Assembly: GCA_036271795.1 (NCBI GenBank) | Contig: DATAZY010000096.1 | Location: forward strand, 89,889-153,888 | Reading direction: 5' to 3' | Origin: Galbitalea sp036271795 | GTDB lineage: Bacteria; Actinomycetota; Actinomycetes; Actinomycetales; Microbacteriaceae | DNA: 64,000 nt | Part shown: piece by piece, positions 27,477-35,540 of the stretch | How positions within the stretch are numbered: the stretch's first letter is position 1 | How the letters are laid out: every line of letters starts with the position of its first letter | Program-made: the position numbers and the translations under genes | Notes under the pieces: model-generated | What the model was told of the DNA's origin: nothing | Database searches by the model: none | Seen by the model: only the letters and a program-made list of their open reading frames with translations

Positions 27477-27650
27477 GTGTAAAAGTTAGCATTCTGCGCT
27501 CAGATGCCATTCCTTGACACGCGAATTAGTCGTCTGCCAACTGTTTGTCGGAAAATAAAGCAGAAACGCCGTAATTCTGTTGTGCGAAGTACTACGTGGT
27601 GGAAGACTGCGATGAACAGCGTCACCGATTGCACCAAGAAAGGATTAATC

Positions 27651-27854
27651 ATGGCGAAGCCGCCCGCGAATAGCGGAAAGCAGTGGTCCCCTGCCGAGGA
27701 CAAGCAGTTGAAGGTCGAGGCGTCCCACAACACTCCAACGCGCGTCATCGGGCTGCACATGGGCCGCACGCCCGGTGCCGTCCAGAGCCACGCCTCCGAC
27801 ATCGGGGTCTCGTTGAAGCCGACGAACCAGAGTCCATACGGGACCAAGAAGTGA
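27651..27854 (+). CDS. Small SANT/Myb-like DNA-binding protein
   Basis: This is a 67-residue basic protein. The segment KQWSPAEDKQLKVEASHNTP followed by TRVIGLHMGRTPGAVQSHAS matches the Myb/SANT or GcrA-like three-helix pattern: Trp in helix 1, RTPGAVQSHA as recognition helix. It starts at ATG 27651 with AAAGGA upstream. It is the first of three same-strand genes running to 28860. A DNA-binding, possibly regulatory role is likely; the target is not known. Confidence 0.7.
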   Translation: MAKPPANSGKQWSPAEDKQLKVEASHNTPTRVIGLHMGRTPGAVQSHASDIGVSLKPTNQSPYGTKK

Positions 27855-27930
27855 ACCGCACCTTGGCTGGACGTTGTAGGCCCTGCATGTTCAGCCCGGC
27901 CGACGGCGCACGCCCAGCAAGGGAGGAGTC

Positions 27931-28119
27931 ATGATCGTCGACATCGCGGGTATCTTCTGGGCAGCCGTCTTCAAGGACCTCGGCATCTTCTGGGCTGCAA
28001 TAACCTCGAACCCGTGGACGTTCCTGGCCATCATCAGCCTCCTTCTCCTTGGCCTCATGGTGAAGATCGTCGAGCCCCCTCGTCGACGCTCGCGAGCCAG
28101 ATCGACCTACTACCGCTAG
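27931..28119 (+). CDS. Small single-pass membrane protein
   Basis: This is a 62-residue protein with a strong ribosome binding site (GGGAGGA before ATG at 27931). A hydrophobic segment of about 22 residues, TFLAIISLLLLGLMVKIV, is preceded by the aromatic helix IFWAAVFKDLGIFWAAI and followed by the basic tail PPRRRSRARSTYYR, so the C-terminus should be cytoplasmic. Small membrane proteins next to defence genes can be effectors, but there is no motif to support that here. Confidence 0.65.
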   Translation: MIVDIAGIFWAAVFKDLGIFWAAITSNPWTFLAIISLLLLGLMVKIVEPPRRRSRARSTYYR

Positions 28120-28149
28120 CGAGTCGTAAGTCGCGAATACCCTTACGGC

Positions 28150-28860
28150 ATGACTTCGAGACTGGACGCGCGGTGGAGCGATTGGGCAAGCTATTTCGAC
28201 GATGTGGAGCAGGACATGGCCACTCTCTTTCACACCCGCTGGATGTGGAAGACCATCACCGGAATCCTCGACAACTCAGGGATCAAGCAGTACGTGGTCG
28301 TACAGAACTACCTCGTACGCACCTATGCGGCGACGATGTGTACCGGGATCCGGCGAGAGTCGGACATCGACACCAAAACGACTAGCTTGGCGCGATGCCT
28401 TCAGATCCTAATTGATTCACCCAAGGTCTTCACTCGCCGACGTTTCGATCAGCTACTACGTCAGGGCGGCAACACCGACTGGTACAACGATTTCGGCTCG
28501 GGCGGATTCGACGTCTTCGCGTCCAAGGACGGAGAACTCCTCGATCCAGGCAAGGTGCAAGCCAGCCTCGATCGCCTTCACGCCGCCGTCGAACCAGTCC
28601 GGCGATACACGAATGAGGTCGTCGCGCACCGACAGCGCGCAGACGGGGCGATCGAACCGGTCGTTGTGACCTATGACGAAATTGACCATGCCCTCGATGA
28701 GCTCGGGGTGATCACCAAGCAGTACTACTCACTCCGGCACCCGGACGCCCAACTCGCTTTCCTCACCCCCATCGTCGACCTGGGTTTCCTTAACATGTTT
28801 CAGGTTCCGTGGTTTCCCGCCGGATCAACACTCGCCGACAATCGACGCGACCACCTCTAA
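28150..28860 (+). CDS. HEPN/AbiU2-like protein
   Basis: This 236-residue, mostly helical soluble protein has YTNEVVAHRQR near residue 160, preceded by RR, followed by a TYDEIDHALDELGVITKQYY helix. This layout resembles the HEPN_AbiU2 family (Arg...Asn...His motif then a T..El..a...l helix), whose members belong to abortive-infection or RNase-type systems. The spacing of the R...H pair is longer than the classic Rx4-6H, so activity is uncertain. It is third in a small plus-strand cluster after the Myb-like and membrane proteins. Identification is tentative. Confidence 0.45.
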   Translation: MTSRLDARWSDWASYFDDVEQDMATLFHTRWMWKTITGILDNSGIKQYVVVQNYLVRTYAATMCTGIRRESDIDTKTTSLARCLQILIDSPKVFTRRRFDQLLRQGGNTDWYNDFGSGGFDVFASKDGELLDPGKVQASLDRLHAAVEPVRRYTNEVVAHRQRADGAIEPVVVTYDEIDHALDELGVITKQYYSLRHPDAQLAFLTPIVDLGFLNMFQVPWFPAGSTLADNRRDHL

Positions 28861-28876
28861 CCGAGGCCAGCATTGG

Positions 28877-30199
28877 TCACCCCGCAGACCCTCCGAGCAA
28901 CTGCAGCGGAGTCACCGTGCGGTTCCCCAAGGGCACGCTGAACTCGAACTCTGCGATCCCGCGTCGGTTGCGCGCGACGACGCTCGCATGAAAGACGCAC
29001 TCTGATTCGGGCAACCCGACTACCAGTAGCACGAACGGTTCTGCGGCGATAGAAGCGCCGGCGTGCAGTGTTCCCATCGGGAACGTCGCGCTCCGACTTT
29101 CGTTGTGGAATTCAGTCTCGGGATCGTTGGGTCTATGAATTCCGCCAAGAAAGGGCATTCTGGGCGCACGGTAGAAGGCGGTGAAACTGCTTCCCCACGG
29201 TTGAGGCTCGTCTGGTGTCTTCGGGTCGACCTGATCAAAGAGCGGCTCGAAGGGAGAAGGAAACCGCAAGCGGAGCTGTACCTCTTCTAAAGCCTCCAGT
29301 CCTAGGTTCTGGAGTCGCAGGTGGACGCTATGTGATTCGAACAACTCGAATGCCCTGTTTCGGGCGAGGTTCGGCACGCTGACCCCGTACGCCTTTAGGT
29401 ACTTGTCGACTTCGTGTCGAAACTCTGCTGGCGTGCGCAATTCAGTAAGCCCTAGGCCGGTCGCCAGCCCGAATCGCGTTGACTTGGTTCGCTCGAATTC
29501 CTCAAGTGGCGCGATCAACTCCGCGCGCTTAGATACCACTTTCCGTTCAATCGCCGTGTCGGTGAGGTCGAGCAGTACGACTATCGGGTCGTTGGTCGAA
29601 TCGAGGGTCAGCTGTACGTCCATGTCGGGCGCATGCACGCCGCTCAAGAGCCTGTCCTCAAGTTCGCGGATGTCTGCTGGGTTCGCTCGCACGCTTGTGC
29701 TGCCTCGTCGAATGAATATCTCGCCCTCGACCGCTAGGACCTTGCCCTTTTGGTCGCTGATCTCTTTTCGCACCGTGTGAATCCGATCGCCTTTCGACGG
29801 TGCTTCCACGGTAATGACGAGCACGCTCCGCCCGTCCACATCGATGTTGTCGTGGTGCCAGGTCGGTCCGTCTTTGCCGAGGTATCGAGAAAGCAGCGGC
29901 TCAAGCTGCTGGCCATCCCATTTGTCGGTCCCCGCGACCGCCCCCACGTCGGCGCCAACAACCACGTATCCGACTCCACCGAAATGCCTCGCGGCTCCGG
30001 CCACCGTCCGGTTCGACATTGCAAGGATGGCGCGCGCCACGGCCCACTGAGCCTCGCGGTCCTTCAGATCGAGCGAACGCTTCCACTCGATCGCGTGGTG
30101 TTCTGCGCCGGGATCGCCACAATCCCGAATCCCCTCCACCAGCACCTTCAGACTTGAGTAGTTGCGCAGCGGCTTTGACGAGTCGATGTTCAATGCCAT
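28877..30199 (-). CDS. AlbA_2/Schlafen-like DNA-binding domain protein
   Basis: This is a 440-residue protein. Residues about 25-190 match the bacterial Schlafen AlbA_2 domain: HHAIEWKRSLDLKDREAQWA, GGVGYVVVGADVG, VLVITVEAPSKGDRIHTVRK and GEIFIRRGSTSVRA. The remainder is mixed and unassigned, ending in a beta-rich segment. AlbA_2 proteins bind nucleic acid, and some are effectors in phage defence. No helicase or ATPase partner is fused. It precedes no obvious operon partner, though the ApeA-like gene ends 75 bases upstream on the same strand. Confidence 0.75.
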   Translation of the reverse strand: MALNIDSSKPLRNYSSLKVLVEGIRDCGDPGAEHHAIEWKRSLDLKDREAQWAVARAILAMSNRTVAGAARHFGGVGYVVVGADVGAVAGTDKWDGQQLEPLLSRYLGKDGPTWHHDNIDVDGRSVLVITVEAPSKGDRIHTVRKEISDQKGKVLAVEGEIFIRRGSTSVRANPADIRELEDRLLSGVHAPDMDVQLTLDSTNDPIVVLLDLTDTAIERKVVSKRAELIAPLEEFERTKSTRFGLATGLGLTELRTPAEFRHEVDKYLKAYGVSVPNLARNRAFELFESHSVHLRLQNLGLEALEEVQLRLRFPSPFEPLFDQVDPKTPDEPQPWGSSFTAFYRAPRMPFLGGIHRPNDPETEFHNESRSATFPMGTLHAGASIAAEPFVLLVVGLPESECVFHASVVARNRRGIAEFEFSVPLGNRTVTPLQLLGGSAG

Positions 30200-30273
30200 C
30201 TCGCACCAGCTCTCGAAGTACGGCCAATGTGGCCAGACTCAACACTAGGAGGCAGTACTGACCTGGGGGCTTG

Positions 30274-31659
30274 TCAGTAGTTGTTCCAAACCGCCATCTC
30301 AGTTTTGAGGACGGTAGCAGCGCGCTTAATTGCCTCCGGGGTCACGCCGAGAAGGCCAAGAACGACTATTGAGAGAATTGCACGCGTGTGACCTTCAACA
30401 TAATCCAAAGACTGGCGGGCGTCGCCGTCCCGCTGAGTGACGTGAGCACCGGTGTGCGCGAGCGGGTTCCGCACGCGCTTTGCTGCAGCGATCCACCCAG
30501 TTCGGTCGATCCCGAGCTCGGCCGCGGCGTCAGCGTCCATACGGTCGAAGAGCTCCTCCAATTTGGTCTGCAGCGTCGGACGTACGACCTGCGTGACCTC
30601 CCTGAGAAAAACTCTGAAGGGCTTGTTCCCATCACCAGGAACCGCGCCCAGGATCAAGGCTTTGTTCCGTTTGAGAAGCTCGGAGTCGAAGCGCTCCTTG
30701 GTGGTTCCGACATACTCGTGGAGGCGCTCCGCGGCGGCGAGGGCACTACTTGCCGAGCTTTCGACCACGCGACTTTGAATGTTCAATCGCATAGCGAGGA
30801 CCTGGAGGACGGGAAATATCTCGTCGAGAAGTCGGTACCAGTTCGGTAGGACCACCGACGGATCAAAGTCGTCTGCGCGAAGGAGCATCCGATGCCACTG
30901 ATGGGTGACCCGTGAGCCTTTGTCCGTCGGGTGATGCGTATGGATCCGAAGCCAGTCGTCATCTGGCTGCACTTTTGCGCGTTCCGTGCTGTAGACCGCA
31001 GATGACTGGAAGGCGAATGCCATGAATGCCTGCAAGTCGGCGAGAACCTGTTCGGCCAACTGCACGGGTGCGGGTCGGCTAAACACCAGCCGGAATTGGG
31101 CATTCTCGCCAGTGTGATCTCGGATCACGCCAAGAGGCCACTCTTCATCGGTTTCGACCCGCTGGGGATCCTCCAGAGTGATCGTGACGTTGATGCCGGA
31201 GCCGTCCGGGTCCAGGATTTCCGCGGTCGGATACGTCGGCAACTCAGCTACGTCGGTTCCCGCTGGCACCGGTTCGAGAACGCGACTCCATTCCTTCATG
31301 CCACCGAATCGAACCGCCACCTCCGACCAGATGGTCTCGTCTCGTGATGGCAGATGGCCGCCGATGATGGCGTGAGTGAAAGTTCGATGTGCCGACATCC
31401 ACGGTGATTGGCTGCGTCGGGTTTCATGGATGGCTGGTTGGTCGAAAGGATCCCAGAGGGTGACGCTCTCTCCGGAGGTCAGGATTCCGTGGATTGTGGT
31501 GTGATGGGCGAGCATGTGAATCGAGCCTTGGCCGTACTCGGCGGCCTTGATTGTGAGACGCGGCCGCCCCTTCTTCATCTCTAGCTTTCCCACGAACGAA
31601 AGATTCGTATCAGAGGGTTCCCACCAGGATCCGTCCTTGCCGCCAATGCCCGCGCTCAC
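30274..31659 (-). CDS. ApeA-like HEPN anti-phage protein
   Basis: This is a 461-residue protein. The N-terminal half has the ApeA N-terminal domain pattern (GSWWEPSDTNLSFVGKLEMK, TTIHGILTSGESVTLWDPF). The C-terminal half is an Apea-like HEPN domain with the ribonuclease motif RNPLAH in KRVRNPLAHTG near residue 410. ApeA was described as a single-protein abortive-infection system whose HEPN RNase acts after infection. The GTG start at 31659 has TTAGGAG upstream. Length is slightly below that of described ApeA proteins. The domain order and intact RxxxxH make a functional defence gene likely. Confidence 0.75.
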   Translation of the reverse strand: MSAGIGGKDGSWWEPSDTNLSFVGKLEMKKGRPRLTIKAAEYGQGSIHMLAHHTTIHGILTSGESVTLWDPFDQPAIHETRRSQSPWMSAHRTFTHAIIGGHLPSRDETIWSEVAVRFGGMKEWSRVLEPVPAGTDVAELPTYPTAEILDPDGSGINVTITLEDPQRVETDEEWPLGVIRDHTGENAQFRLVFSRPAPVQLAEQVLADLQAFMAFAFQSSAVYSTERAKVQPDDDWLRIHTHHPTDKGSRVTHQWHRMLLRADDFDPSVVLPNWYRLLDEIFPVLQVLAMRLNIQSRVVESSASSALAAAERLHEYVGTTKERFDSELLKRNKALILGAVPGDGNKPFRVFLREVTQVVRPTLQTKLEELFDRMDADAAAELGIDRTGWIAAAKRVRNPLAHTGAHVTQRDGDARQSLDYVEGHTRAILSIVVLGLLGVTPEAIKRAATVLKTEMAVWNNY

Positions 31660-31772
31660 GTCAAACTCCTAACAGTTTCGAGTTTCAACAGAGACGAGTT
31701 GGGCCGCACTTCGGCCACACCGTCACGACCCTGCGCCCGACGCTCGGTCCGTGGGATGAAGGCGGACCACAT

Positions 31773-32507
31773 TCACACTCGCGCGGGCGGCACTCGACGG
31801 TCTTTGTAGATGCCGTCCGCCGAGTAGACCATCTTGCCGGCCGCGTCGGTACTGCCGTAGATGTGGACCATCAATCGGCCTGTGATCCCGGCCTGCTGGT
31901 CCTCATAGATCAGCTGCCACTTGTCGTCGTGCCCGGCTGACAGTTCGCCGATCACGTGACCGTCAATGCTGATTTGCCCTTCGGGCTGGCCATTGAACTT
32001 TCCACCCGTGTGCGTTTGGAATGTGACCGCGGCTTCTTGCGCCTTCCCTTTCGGGTCGTACGCGGCGGCCAATCCGTCTTGGTGCCGGGTGATCATTTGA
32101 ACGTTTATCGGACTCTCCGCGGGAGCCCAACCCTTGGGCAGCAGAGTTTTCAGCTCGGACAGCGACGGCAACGCGACCGCGAGGTAGCGCGGCACGATGT
32201 CGCCGCGACGAACTTCACCGTCAACGACGACGGGCGGCAGGCCGAGATTTCGCATTGCTGCGAGCACCGTGTGGAGGGACGCGGAGTAGTCGATCTCGCC
32301 CACCCGTTCACTGTTGACCTTGGCGGTAATCGTGTCGCCTTGCTGCCATGGCATCAGCTCGACCTTCACCCATCGCGGGAGAGCAGCCAGGATTTGCTGA
32401 TGTCTGCCGACACCCTTGACGTGCGTCATCATGTCGATCGGGGCAGCCGTGGCTTTCGGTGCCACAACAGCTACTGGTTGCTTCCTTCCGAACCCGAACA
32501 ATCCCAT
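31773..32507 (-). CDS. Hypothetical protein
   Basis: This 244-residue protein is not recognised. It has a short N-terminal MGLFGFGRKQP segment like those of membrane- or complex-associated proteins, a Pro/Ala linker, then a globular beta-rich region (WVKVELMPWQQGDTITAKV, GQISIDGHVIGELSAGHDDKW). No signal peptide or transmembrane helix is visible. It is divergent from the 614-residue gene at 32620, with 112 bases between. Function unknown. Confidence 0.7.
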   Translation of the reverse strand: MGLFGFGRKQPVAVVAPKATAAPIDMMTHVKGVGRHQQILAALPRWVKVELMPWQQGDTITAKVNSERVGEIDYSASLHTVLAAMRNLGLPPVVVDGEVRRGDIVPRYLAVALPSLSELKTLLPKGWAPAESPINVQMITRHQDGLAAAYDPKGKAQEAAVTFQTHTGGKFNGQPEGQISIDGHVIGELSAGHDDKWQLIYEDQQAGITGRLMVHIYGSTDAAGKMVYSADGIYKDRRVPPARV

Positions 32508-32619
32508 GCGGGCAACCTACCAGTCAGCGCGCGCCGATCCGAGGAGCCGTTGGGGCTCCACTAATCTGTTCGTCAGCATCGCTCCTCAGGCGAACTTCCG
32601 ACCGTGAAGGGAACGCACC

Positions 32620-34464
32620 GTGGCTAGTGAGCGAGTTCTCGACAAATACTACGACGGTCTTACCAAGTTCCTAGATGCGGTCCGCGACCGGGACTACCAA
32701 CTCGCTGCGCAGATCCAAAGACTGAATATTGCCGAGTTAGAGAAGAACGCGCTTCCGAACTTTCGGAAAGAGTTCGGCGCAGTCCCTTCGATTCCGGTCA
32801 TTGAGGCGGTCGGTATCGCTGTCGCCGCCATGTATCCATCAGCGGATATGCAAGCTGCGTTCGATCGTCTCGCAACCAGCCCAGAGCTGCCGGACTTCCG
32901 CGATGGCGGCTTGACCCTTCGCACGGCCACGGAGATGGTCGCCTCGATTCGTGCAACCGTCGACGAGAAGCCGGGGTTGGACCGTGTGCAGCTGCGCAAG
33001 GCGGTCGGCGTGGCTGACGGCCGATTGTTTGGGAACCTGGTCGGCTATCTCGTCAAAGCGAAACTGATCTTTGAACGAGAAGGAACCTACAGCTCCCTCG
33101 CAAAGCCCCAAGCTCTCCGGCAAGAGAAACAATCCGGCTTCCGTTCGGGACAAACACCCAACACCCCAAGCATGATCAGACTTTGGGAGCTACCACCGAT
33201 AGTCGGTACCGAGTCGGCAACCGATCCGTGGGCATATGCTCCGCCCGAAATTGGACCAGCCGCTCCCGACGCTGCGGTTGCGGACCTCATCGTCAACTTC
33301 AGCGGAACCCGGCCGCCGTGGGCGCCTTCCGCTATTCCCGCCGAACGCCGCCGGAAGGGCAAGGCCAGCACTGCGACCATGCAGGACAACACTTGGCTAT
33401 TCCGATACACCCGACCAGCATCGGCTACCGAAGACCAATACACCGCCGAGATTCTCGACCGTGCCGGCAACTCACTTCGCACCATCACCTTCGAACATGC
33501 GGTGTCACGAACGGTCGCATTCTCCGACCGCACCACGATCGCCATTGTCGACAACGATGCCTGCATCACTGTGTATCGGCAGGACGGCGAACTACTCAGC
33601 GTATTGCCGTTGAGCGGCAACCCTGAGCTCGAGACCGAATTCGCCGCCCACGGCGACGATCACAGCAGACGCGTATCCCGCGTGCACGCATTTGACGTCG
33701 ACCCGGAAGAAGGTCGGATGCTCTTTGCTGCACGAAACAAGATCTGGTGCGCAAACCTCCGCGGTGACATCCTCTGGTCGCTCCAGACGCCATCGGCCCC
33801 ACGAGACAAGGTCGGGTGGGACAGGGCAACAACACCGAAGGAGATCAGTAAGGCCGCCGAGCGTTTGCACGTACGCCCAGACAACACTCCCCGCGAGATC
33901 GCCGCGTATCTCGATTCCGAAGGCGACCTGAATGACAGTGGCGGACTGACATTCTCAATCGGGCTGGGGCGCCATCACGCCAGCGCGAAGGAAGTCCTGC
34001 GAAACCAGCTCAATGGTTGGTCCTCCGACTGGGTGTATTCCGCAAGCCTGTCCCGCGGGCGGGCGAGCTTCTCCACATACTCGGGGCTCAACGTTGATGT
34101 CACCGACCAGGGGCAGATCGAAAGAATGTGGCTCAGCCCAGGGACATTCCATCCGTTCCAGTCCGATGCAGCGTCAACCCGTATCGGCCAAGCCGGATAC
34201 AACCTCGTGACGCTCGCGGCAGAAGCGGTCACCGGTGACTTGAGCGGTGCGGATCCCCTGCGCGTTATGGCACCCTTTCCCGGATCCGCATTCGGCACCG
34301 AACAGTGCGCGGTCTCCGTGGATGGAGCGACCGTGTCCGTCTGGGATGCCAAAGGCCAAAAAGTGAATTCGTACCGGTGCCCCAAACCAATCACTTCTGC
34401 GTATCCGACGACAAATGGCATCACTATCGAAATGGGAACCGCCTGGGCGACGCTGCCCGTGTAG
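32620..34464 (+). CDS. Large hypothetical protein with beta-propeller-like C-terminal half
   Basis: This is a 614-residue soluble protein. Residues 1-170 are helical (VLDKYYDGLTKFLDAVRDRD and a winged-helix-like QLRKAVGVADGRLFGNLVGYL). Residues about 220-614 show repeated strand motifs (TWLFRYTRPA, TIAIVDNDACITVYRQDGEL, MLFAARNKIWCANLRGDIL, CAVSVDGATVSVWDAKGQ), as in WD40/PQQ-like propellers. The GTG start at 32620 has AAGGGA upstream. It lies in the defence-rich block; a propeller could be a sensor or scaffold, but no catalytic domain is seen. Confidence 0.7.
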   Translation: MASERVLDKYYDGLTKFLDAVRDRDYQLAAQIQRLNIAELEKNALPNFRKEFGAVPSIPVIEAVGIAVAAMYPSADMQAAFDRLATSPELPDFRDGGLTLRTATEMVASIRATVDEKPGLDRVQLRKAVGVADGRLFGNLVGYLVKAKLIFEREGTYSSLAKPQALRQEKQSGFRSGQTPNTPSMIRLWELPPIVGTESATDPWAYAPPEIGPAAPDAAVADLIVNFSGTRPPWAPSAIPAERRRKGKASTATMQDNTWLFRYTRPASATEDQYTAEILDRAGNSLRTITFEHAVSRTVAFSDRTTIAIVDNDACITVYRQDGELLSVLPLSGNPELETEFAAHGDDHSRRVSRVHAFDVDPEEGRMLFAARNKIWCANLRGDILWSLQTPSAPRDKVGWDRATTPKEISKAAERLHVRPDNTPREIAAYLDSEGDLNDSGGLTFSIGLGRHHASAKEVLRNQLNGWSSDWVYSASLSRGRASFSTYSGLNVDVTDQGQIERMWLSPGTFHPFQSDAASTRIGQAGYNLVTLAAEAVTGDLSGADPLRVMAPFPGSAFGTEQCAVSVDGATVSVWDAKGQKVNSYRCPKPITSAYPTTNGITIEMGTAWATLPV

Positions 34465-34640
34465 CTGCACCCATTTCCCTGATTCGTCGGCCGCACACCG
34501 CCTGACTGTCTCGAAGCACTTGGTCGACAGTGCGCAGCCAATTGGCGACCGATTGCTGAGCGCGAGTGGACGCGGCGAACAGCCCACCGTTGACGACCCA
34601 TCTCAGTGGGCCTTGATCTGATCAGCTGTCGACGGGACCA

Positions 34641-34988
34641 TTATTCATCCGCACCGCCGAGACGCAGCTCGGATAGCAGCCTGACCTCGAGGTTCCGTTC
34701 AACCCGCAGCACGTCTTCGAGCCGTAGCACGATCTGGCCGTTCAATAGGCGGAGCACTCGCCAGTAGTTCAGCCCTTCGCGTTCTGCGTACTCCTTGGCG
34801 GTCATGTCCACACGCGCGAGCGCATTGCGTACTCGCCAGGCCCACTCGTGCTGGATCTTCGCCAGCGCGAGCCAATCCAGCTCCTTCTCGGTCAGACCTT
34901 TGTCTTCGCGCCAGCGCATCCGACGTGAGGTCCCGAACCCATCCGGGGTGAGACTCCACTCCATTGGAATGAAACGCGGCTTGGTCAC
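34641..34988 (-). CDS. Small HTH regulator
   Basis: This 115-residue protein has the C-terminal helix-turn-helix MTAKEYAEREGLNYWRVLRL followed by LNGQIVLRLEDVLRVERNL, an XRE-like arrangement. The N-terminal 55 residues are basic and helical. It starts with GTG at 34988. Two tandem palindromes lie 22-53 bases upstream and are good autoregulatory operators. No effector partner is coupled to it. Confidence 0.7.
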   Translation of the reverse strand: MTKPRFIPMEWSLTPDGFGTSRRMRWREDKGLTEKELDWLALAKIQHEWAWRVRNALARVDMTAKEYAEREGLNYWRVLRLLNGQIVLRLEDVLRVERNLEVRLLSELRLGGADE

Positions 34989-35009
34989 CCAATCAGGGTA
35001 GCTGTCACC

Positions 35010-35041
35010 TGACCCTTAGGGTCAATTGACCTTTAGGGTCA
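35010..35041. promoter_or_regulatory. Tandem near-palindromes TGACCCTTAGGGTCA and TGACCTTTAGGGTCA
   Basis: Two 15-bp near-perfect palindromes occupy 35010-35024 and 35027-35041, centres 17 bp apart, separated by AT. They sit directly upstream of the small HTH gene on the minus strand and downstream of the XRE gene. They are the likely binding sites of the HTH protein, overlapping its promoter. Confidence 0.7.
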
Positions 35042-35204
35042 GTCGGACGCCGAATGTCTACCTCACATGCAACCAAACCAGTCCTCACCCCGCCCACGGC
35101 CAAAATCAATATTGCGCATGGAGACGAACCATCAGCCGACGCCCGAACAGCGGTCTCAAGAGAGCACGCACCGAAGGGGTACGACATCTCACCAGATCGT
35201 GGAA

Positions 35205-35483
35205 TCAGCGCGAACCAGTACCAGGCCAGAGCGGCCCGAACTCTCTCTCGAGCTTGGCGAGGGTAATGATGTCCGGCCAGGAGCCCCCGTTCAGGATGGT
35301 GCCGATGGTCGCCCGGTCGACGCCCGTGGCGCGGGCAGTCTCCCGGAGGCTGGCTCCTTTCATGGCGGCTCGAAGGCGCAAGGCGAGCTGTCGGGCGATC
35401 TCCGCGTCGGCGTCGAGGGAGGGAATGTTGGGCCAGTTGTCACAGAGTTCCGCAGGAACGGGGCGGGCCGGACGGGGACTCAT
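35205..35483 (-). CDS. Small XRE-family regulator
   Basis: This 92-residue protein has an N-terminal Pro-rich segment, the helix DAEIARQLALRLRAAMKGAS, and a helix-turn-helix SLRETARATGVDRATIGTILNGG. The start ATG is at 35483. It is divergent from the recombinase-like/DDE operon, with only 42 bases between start codons and a strong inverted repeat in that gap. It is therefore the likely regulator of that module. Confidence 0.75.
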   Translation of the reverse strand: MSPRPARPVPAELCDNWPNIPSLDADAEIARQLALRLRAAMKGASLRETARATGVDRATIGTILNGGSWPDIITLAKLEREFGPLWPGTGSR

Positions 35484-35507
35484 GCGCCGAGCCTAGCGCC
35501 GTCCACC

Positions 35508-35540
35508 GGGACTGCCGACTTGAGAATGTCGGCAGTTCCC
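35508..35540. promoter_or_regulatory. Large inverted repeat over the recombinase-like start codon
   Basis: GGGACTGCCGAC and GTCGGCAGTTCCC form an almost perfect 12-base inverted repeat (one bulged T) around the eight-base spacer TTGAGAAT, which holds the A of the ATG at 35526. As DNA it may be an operator for the divergent XRE protein. As RNA it would bury the start codon in a hairpin. Either way it suggests tight control of the downstream operon. Confidence 0.65.
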
